Source: Campylobacter gracilis (GTDB lineage: Bacteria > Campylobacterota > Campylobacteria > Campylobacterales > Campylobacteraceae). Taken from it: a DNA stretch of 64,000 nt. The DNA is taken from the NCBI RefSeq assembly GCF_001190745.1, contig NZ_CP012196.1, forward strand, positions 310,001-374,000, read 5' to 3'. The translations under genes and the position numbers were made by a program. Below the pieces are notes generated by a model. It ran no database searches. It was given only the letters and a program-made list of their open reading frames with translations, and had not been told where the DNA came from. Positions within the stretch are counted from its first letter, which is position 1. Every line of letters starts with the position of its first letter. Of the stretch, positions 36,488 through 44,383 are shown piece after piece.

Positions 36488-36498
36488 TAAAATTTCAT

Positions 36499-36590
36499 CC
36501 TGCAACAAATAGCTCGCAAAGGCGTAAATATAGGATAAACTAGCCAAATTTTAAAATATGGCTCCGCGGCGAGTAGCCATATTTTTTTAT
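36499..36590 (+). ncRNA. Possible small RNA ending in an intrinsic terminator
   Basis: A strong terminator hairpin, AAATATGGCT (36554-36563) with AGCCATATTT (36575-36584) and seven T, lies about 670 bases beyond the nearest upstream gene stop. A GCTAAAAT -10 box at 36488-36493 would start an RNA of about 90 bases that ends there. No long open frame lies between. The -10 resembles the abundant repeat word TAAAATTT, so it may be chance; the terminator is the firmer part. Confidence 0.35.
36554..36590 (+). terminator. Intrinsic terminator with T7 tail
   Basis: A perfect 10-bp stem AAATATGGCT/AGCCATATTT with an 11-base GC-rich loop, followed by TTTTTTTAT overlapping the 3' arm. Nothing coding ends nearby, which is why a small RNA is suspected. 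Confidence 0.75.
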
Positions 36591-36725
36591 CGGAACCTAT
36601 GAAAGCAGCGTTAGCTTTTGCGTTTGAATTTTATCGTTTCGGCGTAGCAGGGCTTTAAATTTGATCTAAAATTTTGCAAAATTTTAAAATTCCACCCGCT
36701 CTTATGCTTTTTTAAAGCAAAATTC

Positions 36726-36733
36726 TATAAAAT
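36726..36733 (+). promoter_or_regulatory. -10 box TATAAAAT of tRNA-Gln
   Basis: TCTATAAAATACC ends 13 bases before the first tRNA base, suitable for transcription starting a few bases upstream of the mature tRNA. Confidence 0.55.
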
Positions 36734-36746
36734 ACCGCTTTCGCAA

Positions 36747-36820
36747 TGGGCTATCGTCTAATGGCAGGACAACAAACTCTGGATTTGTGAATATAGGTTC
36801 GACCCCTATTAGCCCATCCA
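36747..36820 (+). tRNA. tRNA-Gln, anticodon CTG
   Basis: A 74-base cloverleaf including encoded CCA. The acceptor TGGGCTA/TAGCCCA pairs over seven bases, with the U1-A72 end pair usual for tRNA-Gln. The anticodon stem ACAAA/TTTGT holds the loop CTCTGGA, so the anticodon is CTG (reads CAG). The T loop is GGTTCGACC. The discriminator base is T, unusual where most tRNA-Gln have G. A -10 box lies just upstream. Confidence 0.95.
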
Positions 36821-36987
36821 CTTAAATTTTTTAATCCCCTTTATCATAGCTAGCGTTTGAAATTAATTTGCGCGGCGCCTTTGCAGATCGTGGCAGCATT
36901 CGCCAGCTAAAGTAAATTGCGCCAAGCCATAAATAGGCAAAATTTTATCGAACCAATAAGTAAGCGTGCCGCTTTAAAGCCGGCGGA

Positions 36988-37449
36988 TTATTTGATTTTT
37001 TCTTTGCCTTTGTAAGTGGCGATGCTTTGATACGAGCCGTCTTTTTTAAACGCTACCACATCATAGACCTCGGGCTGTGAGCCTTGCTCCATACCTGGCG
37101 CTTCTAGCGGCATGCCAGGTACTGCTATGCCGATAACGTCTTTAGGCTTATTTTTTAGTAATGTGCGGATCTCACCTGCTGGCATATGCCCTTCGACTAC
37201 ATACCCATCTATGATCGCGGTGTGGCAGCTAGCGAGCTCCAGCGGAAGCTTGAGCTCATTCTTCTTCTGGATAAGCGGCTCGTCGGCAAGCGAAATCATC
37301 TCGACTTCAAAGCCATTTTGCTCCATATATTTTGCCCAGTTGTGACAACAGCCGCAGCTCTCGCCGTGATAGACCTTGATGTGTTCGCCCGCCGCCGCAT
37401 AGCTACCTAATGCCGCTAAAAGCGCACCTGCAAATAAAATTTTCTTCAT
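36988..37449 (-). CDS. DUF411 periplasmic metal-binding protein
   Basis: A 153-residue exported protein of the DUF411 family, often found near copper-resistance genes. The signal peptide ends near residue 20 (LGSYAAAGE). The mature part begins IKVYHGESCGCCHNWAKYM, whose CxCC resembles a metal or thiol site in a thioredoxin-like fold. LASCHTAIIDGYVVEGHMPA supplies another conserved Cys-His, and VPGMPLEAPGME supplies Met residues typical of copper binding. No copper-export gene is adjacent, so a periplasmic copper role is inferred from family only. Confidence 0.88.
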   Translation of the reverse strand: MKKILFAGALLAALGSYAAAGEHIKVYHGESCGCCHNWAKYMEQNGFEVEMISLADEPLIQKKNELKLPLELASCHTAIIDGYVVEGHMPAGEIRTLLKNKPKDVIGIAVPGMPLEAPGMEQGSQPEVYDVVAFKKDGSYQSIATYKGKEKIK

Positions 37450-37559
37450 ATTTTACTCCAGTGATTAAAAGTTCTCGATTATACAATACGAATAGTAAAT
37501 TTTTAAGAGTGAACCGTAGGATTTTAAGATTAGATTTGGCGAAGCATACCCGCTAGTAA

Positions 37560-37591
37560 GCCGAAATTTTACGAAATTTTAAAATTTCGGC
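37560..37591. terminator. Perfect 12-bp AAATTT-type hairpin
   Basis: GCCGAAATTTTA (37560-37571) pairs with TAAAATTTCGGC (37580-37591) around CGAAATTT. It lies 17 bases beyond the stop of the minus-strand lipoprotein gene at 37608 and may end its transcript, although no T-run follows on that strand. Same build as the hairpins after purA and carA. Confidence 0.5.
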
Positions 37592-37607
37592 GTCGCGGAT
37601 AAATTGG

Positions 37608-38036
37608 TTATAGGCACTGAGAGAGTGCTGATTTGATAGCGGATTTTGATACGTAGCCTTCCGAGTCGCTGGTAAGTGATACGTCGCAGCCCGGCTTATA
37701 GTTTTTCCAAGTGTAGATGTTGCCGTTGTCTTCGGTTGTTTTGATGGAGTCTGGCTGTTTATTCCATGCAGAAATTACTTGGTTGATATGAAATGCATCG
37801 CTGCGATCTTTCGGCGCATTAGTCATACCTGTGCTATCGGGCAAGGTCGTTTCGACCATATCGGTGGTGCCTGCGGTGGAGACCTCTTGGACTTTATCAT
37901 TTACGCCACCGATATTTGTTTTACTGCTTTGGGATTTTGTTTGATTGCGTACTCCGCTTGGTTCGTTGGATATATTCCAGTTGGAACAACCGATAAAAAA
38001 TACCGCTGCTACGAGCGCAGCTATTAAATTTCTCAT
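37608..38036 (-). CDS. Lipoprotein of unknown function
   Basis: A 142-residue protein starting at ATG 38036, which is preceded by GAAGGAG at the right distance (a frame reaching 38051 adds five residues without this support). The signal peptide ends in lipobox FFIGC. A Ser/Thr/Asn-rich linker follows, then a C-terminal part of about 60 residues with HINQVISAWNKQPDSI, a Trp-containing IYTWKNYKPGC and a final Cys, suggesting one disulfide. I recognise no family. Isolated, with its own ribosome-binding site. Confidence 0.75.
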   Translation of the reverse strand: MRNLIAALVAAVFFIGCSNWNISNEPSGVRNQTKSQSSKTNIGGVNDKVQEVSTAGTTDMVETTLPDSTGMTNAPKDRSDAFHINQVISAWNKQPDSIKTTEDNGNIYTWKNYKPGCDVSLTSDSEGYVSKSAIKSALSQCL

Positions 38037-38255
38037 AAAATTCTCCTTCAAAAATTTCGTTGCGATAGTAGCACATTTATCTTTAGTTTAAAATAAATCC
38101 GAGCCCTTGAAATTTGAAATTTCGCAGGAATTTTGCGAGGCGTTTCAGTAGGAATTTATAAAATTTCGGATAATATTCAAAGTTTCATACCAAACGGGCT
38201 TTTAAATTTTGCACGGCAAATGCCTTTTTGGCTACCAAATTTTAAAGGATTTTTG

Positions 38256-38564
38256 ATGTATGCTATCATCAAACACGGCGGCAAGCAGTATAAGGTCGAA
38301 GAGGGCAACTACCTAAATTTAGACCATTTTAATGCTGAGCCGAAAGCAAAGCTCGAGCTTAGCGAAGTTTTAGCGCTAAACGACGGCGAGTTAAAGGTAG
38401 GAGCACCGTTCGTAAAGGGTGCCAAGGTGGTTTTGGAAGTCGTTTGCGAAGGCAAGGATAAAAAAGTCGTTATCTTCAAAAAACGCAGACGTAAAGATTC
38501 AAAAGTAAAACGCGGCTTCAGACGCCAATACACCCGCGTCAAAGTCGTTTCGATTAACGCATAA
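38256..38564 (+). CDS. rplU: 50S ribosomal protein L21
   Basis: A 102-residue L21 of the large subunit. The protein begins [19 protein letters not shown], the conserved family start, so ATG 38256 (after AAAGGA) is used although the frame is open from 38133. The C-terminal basic block [20 protein letters not shown] and closing [10 protein letters not shown] are typical. First gene of the rplU-rpmA pair; the -10 may be GGATAATATTC near 38168. Confidence 0.98.
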   Translation: MYAIIKHGGKQYKVEEGNYLNLDHFNAEPKAKLELSEVLALNDGELKVGAPFVKGAKVVLEVVCEGKDKKVVIFKKRRRKDSKVKRGFRRQYTRVKVVSINA

Positions 38565-38574
38565 AGGATAGGAA

Positions 38575-38832
38575 ATGGCACACAAAAAAGGTCAAGGCTC
38601 AACCCAAAATAATAGAGATAGTATCGGACGCCGCTTGGGCGTCAAAAAATTTGGCGGCGAGTTCGTTCGCGCAGGCAACATCATCATCCGCCAGCGCGGC
38701 ACTGCGACGCACCCGGGTTGCAACGTAGGCATGGGTAACGATCACACTATTTTCGCGCTGATCGACGGCGTCGTAAAATTTGAGCGAAAAGATAAAAACC
38801 GCAAAAAAGTATCGGTTTATCCAGCCGCGTAA
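38575..38832 (+). CDS. rpmA: 50S ribosomal protein L27
   Basis: An 85-residue L27, whose N-terminal tail reaches the peptidyl-transferase centre. It begins [20 protein letters not shown] and has [20 protein letters not shown] and the [17 protein letters not shown] block. No N-terminal cleavable extension is seen, unlike Firmicutes L27. Follows rplU by ten bases with AAGGATAGG as the ribosome-binding site. Confidence 0.99.
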   Translation: MAHKKGQGSTQNNRDSIGRRLGVKKFGGEFVRAGNIIIRQRGTATHPGCNVGMGNDHTIFALIDGVVKFERKDKNRKKVSVYPAA

Positions 38833-38849
38833 TTACCGCTAAAATCTTC

Positions 38850-38870
38850 GGGGGCGCAAGCCCCTCTTTT
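38850..38870 (+). terminator. Intrinsic terminator after rpmA
   Basis: GGGGC-GCAA-GCCCC with a GNRA loop followed by TCTTTT, 18 bases after the rpmA stop. It separates the ribosomal pair from obg, which has its own TATAAT. Confidence 0.8.
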
Positions 38871-38911
38871 AAAATTTCATCCGTTTAAAAATTATCTTCA
38901 ACTCATTTGGC

Positions 38912-38917
38912 TATAAT
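38912..38917 (+). promoter_or_regulatory. -10 box TATAAT before obg
   Basis: GGCTATAATTGCC lies 25 bases before the obg ATG, preceded by an AT-rich, T-run stretch. A clear Campylobacter promoter. Confidence 0.7.
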
Positions 38918-38942
38918 TGCCGTTTAAAATTTAAGGATAGCT

Positions 38943-39998
38943 ATGTTCATAGACAGCGTAAAGCTTAGCGTCAAATCAGGTGACGGCGGCGCAGGTTGCG
39001 TCAGCTTCCGCCGCGAAAAATTCGTCATCTCAGGCGGTCCCGACGGCGGCGACGGCGGCGACGGCGGCGACGTGTATTTTAGGGTCGATAAAAACTCCCA
39101 CACCCTCTCATCCTACAAGGGCAAGCGTGAGTTTAAAGCGCAAAACGGCGCGCCCGGCGAGGGTCGCAAAAAGACGGGCAAAAGCGGCGAGGATCTCTAT
39201 CTCATCGTCCCTCCAGGCACCAGCGTTTACGACGAAGATAGCGGCGAGCTAGTGCTTGATATGCTAAATGACGGCGAGACGAGGCTGTTTTTGCGAGGCG
39301 GCAAGGGCGGGCTCGGCAACGTGCACTTTAAAAGCTCGATCAACCAAGCCCCCGAATATGCGCAAAAAGGTCTCGAAGGGCAGACGCGAGAGGTGAGATT
39401 GGAGCTAAAACTCATCGCCGACGTGGGGCTCGTGGGCTTTCCAAACGTGGGCAAAAGCACGCTTATATCGACCGTCTCAAACGCCAAACCTCAGATCGCA
39501 AACTACGAGTTTACCACTCTCACGCCAAAGCTCGGTCTCGTCGAAGTGGACGAATACAGCGGCTTTGTAATGGCCGATATCCCTGGCATCATTGAGGGTG
39601 CGAGCGAAGGGCGTGGGCTTGGCGTGCAGTTTTTAAAACACGTCGAGCGCACGAAAATTTTGCTTTTTATGCTCGATCTTGCGAACTACCGCAGCCTTGA
39701 GGAGCAGTTTGACGCGCTGCGAGCCGAGACGGCGAAATTTTCAGAGGGGCTTGCAAAAAGAGATTACGCTATCGCCCTAACTCGCGCGGACGCGGCTGAA
39801 AATTTGCAGGAAAAATTTGACGCATTTTTAGCGCATTTGGGGCTCGCGGGCACGGTGGGCGAGATGAAATTTAAGCAAGATATTTATGAGCTTGACGCCG
39901 CCAAGCCGTTTTTCGTGATGCCGATATCTTCTGCGACGGGACAAAATATAAACGAGTTAAAATTTAACCTGCTTGAGCTGCTTAAAAAGGAGCTGTAG
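38943..39998 (+). CDS. obg: Obg-family GTPase
   Basis: A 351-residue essential GTPase that binds the 50S subunit during assembly. The glycine-rich Obg fold (1-155) has [18 protein letters not shown] and the [14 protein letters not shown] stretch. The G domain shows [12 protein letters not shown] (G1), FTTLTPKLG (G2), [12 protein letters not shown] (G3), TRAD (G4) and SSAT (G5). No C-terminal OCT domain is present, as is common in this group. Followed by an 8-bp hairpin at 40006-40032. Confidence 0.97.
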   Translation: MFIDSVKLSVKSGDGGAGCVSFRREKFVISGGPDGGDGGDGGDVYFRVDKNSHTLSSYKGKREFKAQNGAPGEGRKKTGKSGEDLYLIVPPGTSVYDEDSGELVLDMLNDGETRLFLRGGKGGLGNVHFKSSINQAPEYAQKGLEGQTREVRLELKLIADVGLVGFPNVGKSTLISTVSNAKPQIANYEFTTLTPKLGLVEVDEYSGFVMADIPGIIEGASEGRGLGVQFLKHVERTKILLFMLDLANYRSLEEQFDALRAETAKFSEGLAKRDYAIALTRADAAENLQEKFDAFLAHLGLAGTVGEMKFKQDIYELDAAKPFFVMPISSATGQNINELKFNLLELLKKEL

Positions 39999-40005
39999 GT
40001 TGCGC

Positions 40006-40032
40006 CAAAAGCCGCGTCGCAGAGGGCTTTTG
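40006..40032 (+). terminator. Weak stem-loop after obg
   Basis: CAAAAGCC (40006-40013) pairs with GGCTTTTG (40025-40032) eight bases after the obg stop. No T-run follows, so termination efficiency is doubtful. Confidence 0.35.
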
Positions 40033-40124
40033 CGAACTTAGGCCTTAAGTGCGCCCGTATATGTGGGTAAATTTTATGTTTATCGCTCGCAAACGTCGCA
40101 AAAGATAAAATTTAAGAAGGCGAA

Positions 40125-40360
40125 ATGAATAAAATTTTATTCTAGTATTTTTATGCTTCGGCGCATACGGTTGCGATCCCGCCGATCCGGTGCCGAATTT
40201 TATGGACTTTAACGATAAAGATCGCGACGACGCGCTGAGCTTGCAGGAGTGGACGACGAGCGAGATGCCGTCTGGGCTGAGAGCAGAGCTAAATCTGCGC
40301 TCAGGCTCGGAATTTAAGAGGTTGGACTCTAATCGTGACGGCAAGATTAGCCTTGACTAG
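40125..40360 (+). pseudogene. Frameshifted EF-hand lipoprotein gene
   Basis: An ATG at 40125 with AAGAAGGCG upstream starts MNKILF and hits TAG at 40143-40145. In another frame, from 40142, the sequence continues LVFLCFGAYGC (signal peptide with Cys after AYG) and then a mature part with two EF-hand loops, DFNDKDRDDALSLQEW and DSNRDGKISLD, to a stop at 40358. A single-base change within the TTTTATT run near 40135-40141 would join the halves. It may be a true pseudogene, a phase-variable gene or a sequencing error. In C. jejuni this position holds proB. Confidence 0.65.
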
Positions 40361-40581
40361 CTGGGGGCGAAACCGTCTGCAAAGATTTATTGGTCCGAAG
40401 ATCCGTGCGCTTTTTGGCCTTGGCCGGACGGATCCGAGGATAAAAATCAATCCGCCGTCAAATAAGGCGCGGGCGAGTATAGACCAGGTTTGCTTCGCGA
40501 TCTGCGTAAAATTTATTTCGCTTGCGGCCGGCGCCTGCATGATCGCTCGCGCCGTGATTTGGCTAAATTTAAAGGAAAAGA

Positions 40582-41502
40582 ATGAATATAGTTTTTATGG
40601 GAACGCCTGAGTATGCGGCTAAAATTTTACGCGCGCTTGCCGAGGCGAAATTTGAGATCGCGGCCGTCTTTACGCAGCCCGATAAGCCCGTCGGCAGGAA
40701 GCAAATTTTAACGCCTAGCGAGGTTAAAGTTTACGCGCAGCGGCATTTGCCCGCCGTGCCGATCTTTCAGCCCGCGACACTCAAAGACGAGGCGGTTGCA
40801 GCGCAGATAAAAGAGCTAAAGCCTGATTTTATCGTGGTTGCCGCATACGGTAAAATTTTGCCGCAGGCCGTCCTTGATATCGCGCCTTGTATAAATTTGC
40901 ACGCCTCGATCCTGCCTAAATACCGCGGCGCGAGCCCCATTCAAAGCGCGATCTTGGCGGGCGAAAAGCAGACCGGCGTTACGGCGATGTTGATGGACGC
41001 GGGGCTTGATACGGGAGATATGCTTGATTTTGCCTACACGCCTTGCGAGGATAAAACGGCGGCGCAGCTGTTTGACGAACTGGGTGATCTAGCGGGCGAG
41101 CTGATCGTGCGAGTGTTGCGAAATTTTACAAATTTGATGCCGCTTAAGCAAGAGGGCGCGCAGGCTACACACTGCAAAAAAATAAGTAAATCTGACGGGC
41201 TTTTTAGCTTTGAGGAAAGCGCACGCCAAATTTATAACAAATTTCGTGCGCTAACGCCCTGGCCGGGGATTTATCTAGCTAGCGGGTTAAAAATTTTAGA
41301 ACTAGAGCTTTTGCACGAATCTTGCGGGCGTAAATTTGAACGCGCGGGCGAAATTCTACACATTGATAAGCCTAGTTTTTGCGTCGCATGCGGCGAAGGC
41401 GCGGTTAAGATCATAAAGGTGCAAGAGCCAGGCAAAAAGCCCGTGGACGCTAGCGCATATCTAAACGGTAAACGGCTAAAGATTGGTGATCTGCTATGCT
41501 AA
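40582..41502 (+). CDS. fmt: Methionyl-tRNA formyltransferase
   Basis: Formylates initiator Met-tRNA using 10-formyl-tetrahydrofolate. The 306 residues are standard length. Seen: NIVFMGTPEYAAKILRAL at the start, INLHASILPKYRGASPIQSA with the conserved Asn-His-SLLP signature, the catalytic Asp region LMDAGLDTGDML, and the C-terminal RNA-binding domain (from about 205, FNKFRALTPWPGIY-like). AAAGGA precedes the ATG. Its last seven bases overlap the following repeat-built open frame. Confidence 0.97.
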   Translation: MNIVFMGTPEYAAKILRALAEAKFEIAAVFTQPDKPVGRKQILTPSEVKVYAQRHLPAVPIFQPATLKDEAVAAQIKELKPDFIVVAAYGKILPQAVLDIAPCINLHASILPKYRGASPIQSAILAGEKQTGVTAMLMDAGLDTGDMLDFAYTPCEDKTAAQLFDELGDLAGELIVRVLRNFTNLMPLKQEGAQATHCKKISKSDGLFSFEESARQIYNKFRALTPWPGIYLASGLKILELELLHESCGRKFERAGEILHIDKPSFCVACGEGAVKIIKVQEPGKKPVDASAYLNGKRLKIGDLLC

Positions 41503-42038
41503 GCAGGATTTTAAATTCTCGCGTTTTGCGCCGCGCTTATGATGCTACGCGGAAATTTTATTTGCGCCGCACTTTTGGCGTTACGACGGAAATTTGCCTC
41601 AGGTATCGCCGCGATCGTGAAGTAAAATTTTGCCGTGCGGAATTTCGAAGCGAAGCTCCAAAACCAAGGCTTTATAAAATTTTAAAATTTTACTTCTATG
41701 CTCTAAAATTTTACGCTCGCAGGAGCTTTAAATTTCGCTTTGGCGGTTGCGGACTTTACGGCGCTACACCGAACACGCACCATTTAAAATTCTATGATCG
41801 TGCCGCAGAATTTTTGCGAGACAGGGCTTTAAAATTTTATCGAAATGCCGCTGGGAAAATTCGCGTTGCCAAAAAATTTAGCAAGATCGTAAAATTTCAT
41901 CGCATAAAATTCCGCTACGCCATAAAATTTAATCGTACTAAATTTTATCTTGTCTCAAAACTCTATAGCTACGCGGAATTTAAACGCTTGCAATATCGTA
42001 AGGTGAGCCCTTCGTCTTACGCAAGGAGTGAGCTATGA
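41496..42038 (+). CDS. Possible orphan KFY-repeat protein bridging fmt and birA
   Basis: A stop-free frame of 180 codons that overlaps the end of fmt (ATG inside its last codons) and the start of birA (ATGA). The product is very basic and built from LKFY, VKFH, IKFR, IKFN and TKFY units at five- to six-residue spacing, the in-frame reading of AAATTT words. I recognise no domain, signal peptide or long hydrophobic helix. fmt and birA normally adjoin, so this looks like repeat DNA inserted between them while keeping translational coupling. It may be a real new gene or just an open spacer. Alternative: chance. Confidence 0.4.
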   Translation: MLSRILNSRVLRRAYDATRKFYLRRTFGVTTEICLRYRRDREVKFCRAEFRSEAPKPRLYKILKFYFYALKFYARRSFKFRFGGCGLYGATPNTHHLKFYDRAAEFLRDRALKFYRNAAGKIRVAKKFSKIVKFHRIKFRYAIKFNRTKFYLVSKLYSYAEFKRLQYRKVSPSSYARSEL

Positions 42039-42670
42039 AGATAAAATTCGTAGAACAGATAGCCTCGACACAGGAGTTTTTAGTAGGCGCCGTGCGCGAA
42101 GGCAGGATAACGCCGCCTTTTGCGATAGCCGCAAATCGCCAAAGCGCCGGTATCGGCTCACGCGGCAATGATTGGGAGGGCGTAAGCGGCAATCTCGCAT
42201 TTTCGTTCTGTGTCGCTCAAACGGATCTGCCCGCAGATGTGCCGCCTCAGTCGGCGAGCATATATTTTGCGATGATTATGCAGGAGCTTCTCGCATCGCT
42301 CGGCTCTCAGCTTTGGTTAAAATGGCCTAACGATTTTTATCTAGGCGAGCGTAAAATCGGCGGAGCGATGACAAATAAGATCAAAAATACCCTCGTCTGC
42401 GGCATCGGCATGAACCTACTCGGCGCGCCCGAATATGCGGGAATTTTAGATATAAAAATCAGTGCAAAAGACGCTATAGATGGCTTTTTCGCACTATATG
42501 AAAATAAAATCCCGTGGAAGCAAATTTTTAGAAATTTTTCGTTACAATTCCAAAAATCGCAAAATTTTAGCGTTCATCTAGGCGGCGAAAAAATTTCACT
42601 CGCGCAGGCTAAACTTTGCGAAGACGGATCGATCATAATAAATGAAGAAAGGGTTTATGCTTTAAGATGA
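42035..42670 (+). CDS. birA: Biotin-protein ligase (monofunctional BirA)
   Basis: A 211-residue class I biotin-[acetyl-CoA carboxylase] ligase lacking the N-terminal DNA-binding domain of E. coli BirA. Seen: FVEQIASTQEFLV, the biotinyl-AMP loop AANRQSAGIGSRGNDWEG (GRGR-like loop changed to GIGSRG) with NLAFSF, and LKWPNDFYLGERKIGGAM with the catalytic Lys. AAGGAGTGAG precedes the ATG and lies in the preceding open frame. It overlaps parA by four bases (ATGA). Confidence 0.93.
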   Translation: MKIKFVEQIASTQEFLVGAVREGRITPPFAIAANRQSAGIGSRGNDWEGVSGNLAFSFCVAQTDLPADVPPQSASIYFAMIMQELLASLGSQLWLKWPNDFYLGERKIGGAMTNKIKNTLVCGIGMNLLGAPEYAGILDIKISAKDAIDGFFALYENKIPWKQIFRNFSLQFQKSQNFSVHLGGEKISLAQAKLCEDGSIIINEERVYALR

Positions 42671-43458
42671 GTGAAGTAATTACGATTGCCAATCAAAAAG
42701 GCGGCGTCGGAAAGACGACCACAGCGGTTAATCTTGCTGCGTCGCTAGCGATAAAGAAAAAGCGGGTCCTACTGATCGACGTAGACCCTCAGGCGAACGC
42801 TACGACCGGGCTTGGCTTTAACCGCAGCGACTTTGAATTTAACATTTATCACGTCTTAACGGGGCGTAAGAGCATGTCCGAAGTGATCCAAAAGACCGAA
42901 CTTGAGTTTATGGATTTAGTGCCGTCAAACATCGGACTTGTAGGTATCGAGCGCGAAGTAAGCGAAGAGAAAGACTTCAAACTAATGCTAAAAAACAGAA
43001 TTTCCGAGGTTAAGGACAGATACGATTTCATCATCATCGATTCGCCGCCGACGCTCGGTAGCATCACGGTAAATGCCTTGGTCGCAAGCGATAGCGTCAT
43101 CATCCCGATTCAGTGCGAATTCTACGCGCTTGAAGGCGTCGCGTTGATCCTAAATACCGTAAAAGTCGTCAAGCAAACGCTCAATAAAAATTTAAAAATT
43201 CGCGGATTTTTGCCTACGATGTATAGTTTGCAAAACAACCTCGCTAAAGAGACAGTCGCGAATTTACGCGAGTATTTCGACGATAAGCTCTTTCGTATCG
43301 GTAAGAGTGATGATCTAGTCATCATCCCGCGCAACATTAAGCTAGCCGAAAGCCCAAGCTTTGGCAAGCCGGTGGTTTTATACGATATAAAATCCGCCGG
43401 CTCCATCGCCTATCAAGACCTCGCTAAATCCATAATGGAGCAAAAATGGGCAAGGTAA
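42667..43458 (+). CDS. parA: Chromosome-partitioning ATPase ParA
   Basis: A 263-residue ParA/Soj ATPase that segregates the replication origin with ParB. The deviant Walker A is NQKGGVGKTTTAVNLA (residues 8-23). DVDPQANATTGLGF, the Walker B-like IIIDSPPTLGSITVNAL and PIQCEFYALEGV are family-typical. No N-terminal HTH, so the chromosomal (Soj) type. It overlaps birA by four bases and parB by 13. Confidence 0.97.
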   Translation: MSEVITIANQKGGVGKTTTAVNLAASLAIKKKRVLLIDVDPQANATTGLGFNRSDFEFNIYHVLTGRKSMSEVIQKTELEFMDLVPSNIGLVGIEREVSEEKDFKLMLKNRISEVKDRYDFIIIDSPPTLGSITVNALVASDSVIIPIQCEFYALEGVALILNTVKVVKQTLNKNLKIRGFLPTMYSLQNNLAKETVANLREYFDDKLFRIGKSDDLVIIPRNIKLAESPSFGKPVVLYDIKSAGSIAYQDLAKSIMEQKWAR

Positions 43459-44309
43459 AAAGAGCGCTCGGGCGCGGGCTCGGTGCGATTTTAGACGACG
43501 TAGAAAGTTCTTATAACAGGGAGCTAGAAAGTGGAAATGCCGATAGCTTAGTTATCGAAATCGATGTCGATAAAATCGAGCCAAATCCATATCAACCGCG
43601 TCAAAGCTTCGATGAAGAGGCACTTAGGCAGCTAAGCGAGAGCATCGCCCGCCACGGGCTTATTCAGCCTATCATCGTTATTCAAAAGGACGATTCTTAC
43701 GTCCTGATCGCCGGCGAGCGACGCCTAAGAGCGACGAAGCTTTTGGGCGAGAGTAAAATCAAAGCCGTAGTTGCAGATATAAAATCTCAAAATTTAAGAG
43801 AACTTGCCCTCATCGAAAATATCCAGCGCGAGGATCTAAATCCTATTGAGCTTGCCAAGTCCTATAAGGAGCTTATCGGTGAATATAGGATCACGCAAGA
43901 GGAGTTAGCCGACATCATCAAAAAGTCCCGCACGCAGATTACCAACACGCTAAGACTTTTAAATTTATGCTCCGAAGTGCAAGATGCCATAAGCGCAGAT
44001 AAAATTTCGCAAGGGCACGCCAAGATAATGGTTGGACTTGAAAAAGAGGATCAAATTTTAGCGCTAAATACCATTTTAGGACAGCGCCTAAGCGTAAGAG
44101 ATACCGAAACTTTAGTCAAAAAGCTCAAAGATAAAACCGTTCCAAAAGAGAAAAAGCCTGGCGTGGAATTTCAAAGCTTCAAGCCTGAACTTTTAAAGCT
44201 AAAGGCTAAGCTTGATCAATTTGGTAAAATAAGTATCAAAGAGCGTAAAATTTCGATCGAATTTAACGAAATTTTACAAATTTCCGAGTTTTTAAAGAAA
44301 ATCGGATGA
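43446..44309 (+). CDS. parB: Chromosome-partitioning protein ParB
   Basis: A 287-residue ParB/Spo0J protein that binds parS. It begins GKVKRALGRGLGAIL, then the CTPase/ParB-N domain DKIEPNPYQPRQSFDEEALR, GLIQPIIV and LIAGERRLRATKLLG (C-motifs), the central HTH EELADIIKKSRTQITNTLRLL, and a C-terminal dimerisation region. No perfect parS palindrome was noticed in the window. Ends before the ATP synthase promoter. Confidence 0.97.
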   Translation: MGKVKRALGRGLGAILDDVESSYNRELESGNADSLVIEIDVDKIEPNPYQPRQSFDEEALRQLSESIARHGLIQPIIVIQKDDSYVLIAGERRLRATKLLGESKIKAVVADIKSQNLRELALIENIQREDLNPIELAKSYKELIGEYRITQEELADIIKKSRTQITNTLRLLNLCSEVQDAISADKISQGHAKIMVGLEKEDQILALNTILGQRLSVRDTETLVKKLKDKTVPKEKKPGVEFQSFKPELLKLKAKLDQFGKISIKERKISIEFNEILQISEFLKKIG

Positions 44310-44341
44310 TTTTTTATAGTGTATTTTAATTTTTCATATTG

Positions 44342-44347
44342 TAAAAT
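44342..44347 (+). promoter_or_regulatory. -10 box TAAAAT before the ATP synthase operon
   Basis: TTGTAAAATACGC follows two T-rich stretches at about ten-base intervals, the Campylobacter promoter pattern, and lies 36 bases before the first atp ATG. The Shine-Dalgarno CTGGAGGAGG follows. Confidence 0.6.
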
Positions 44348-44383
44348 ACGCATTTTGTTTAAAACTAACCTGGAGGAGGTGCG

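Noticed and set aside
39999-40581. Search for proB remains between obg and fmt
   Set aside because: No segment resembling glutamate 5-kinase was found; only the EF-hand remnant and unassigned sequence are present.
40335-40610. Open frame of 91 codons between the EF-hand remnant and fmt
   Set aside because: It overlaps the fmt start in another frame, has no ribosome-binding site, and its composition (Arg/Ile rich without domains) looks like chance.
42667-44309. parS site near parA-parB
   Set aside because: No full GTTTCACGTGAAAC-like palindrome was noticed in or around the genes.
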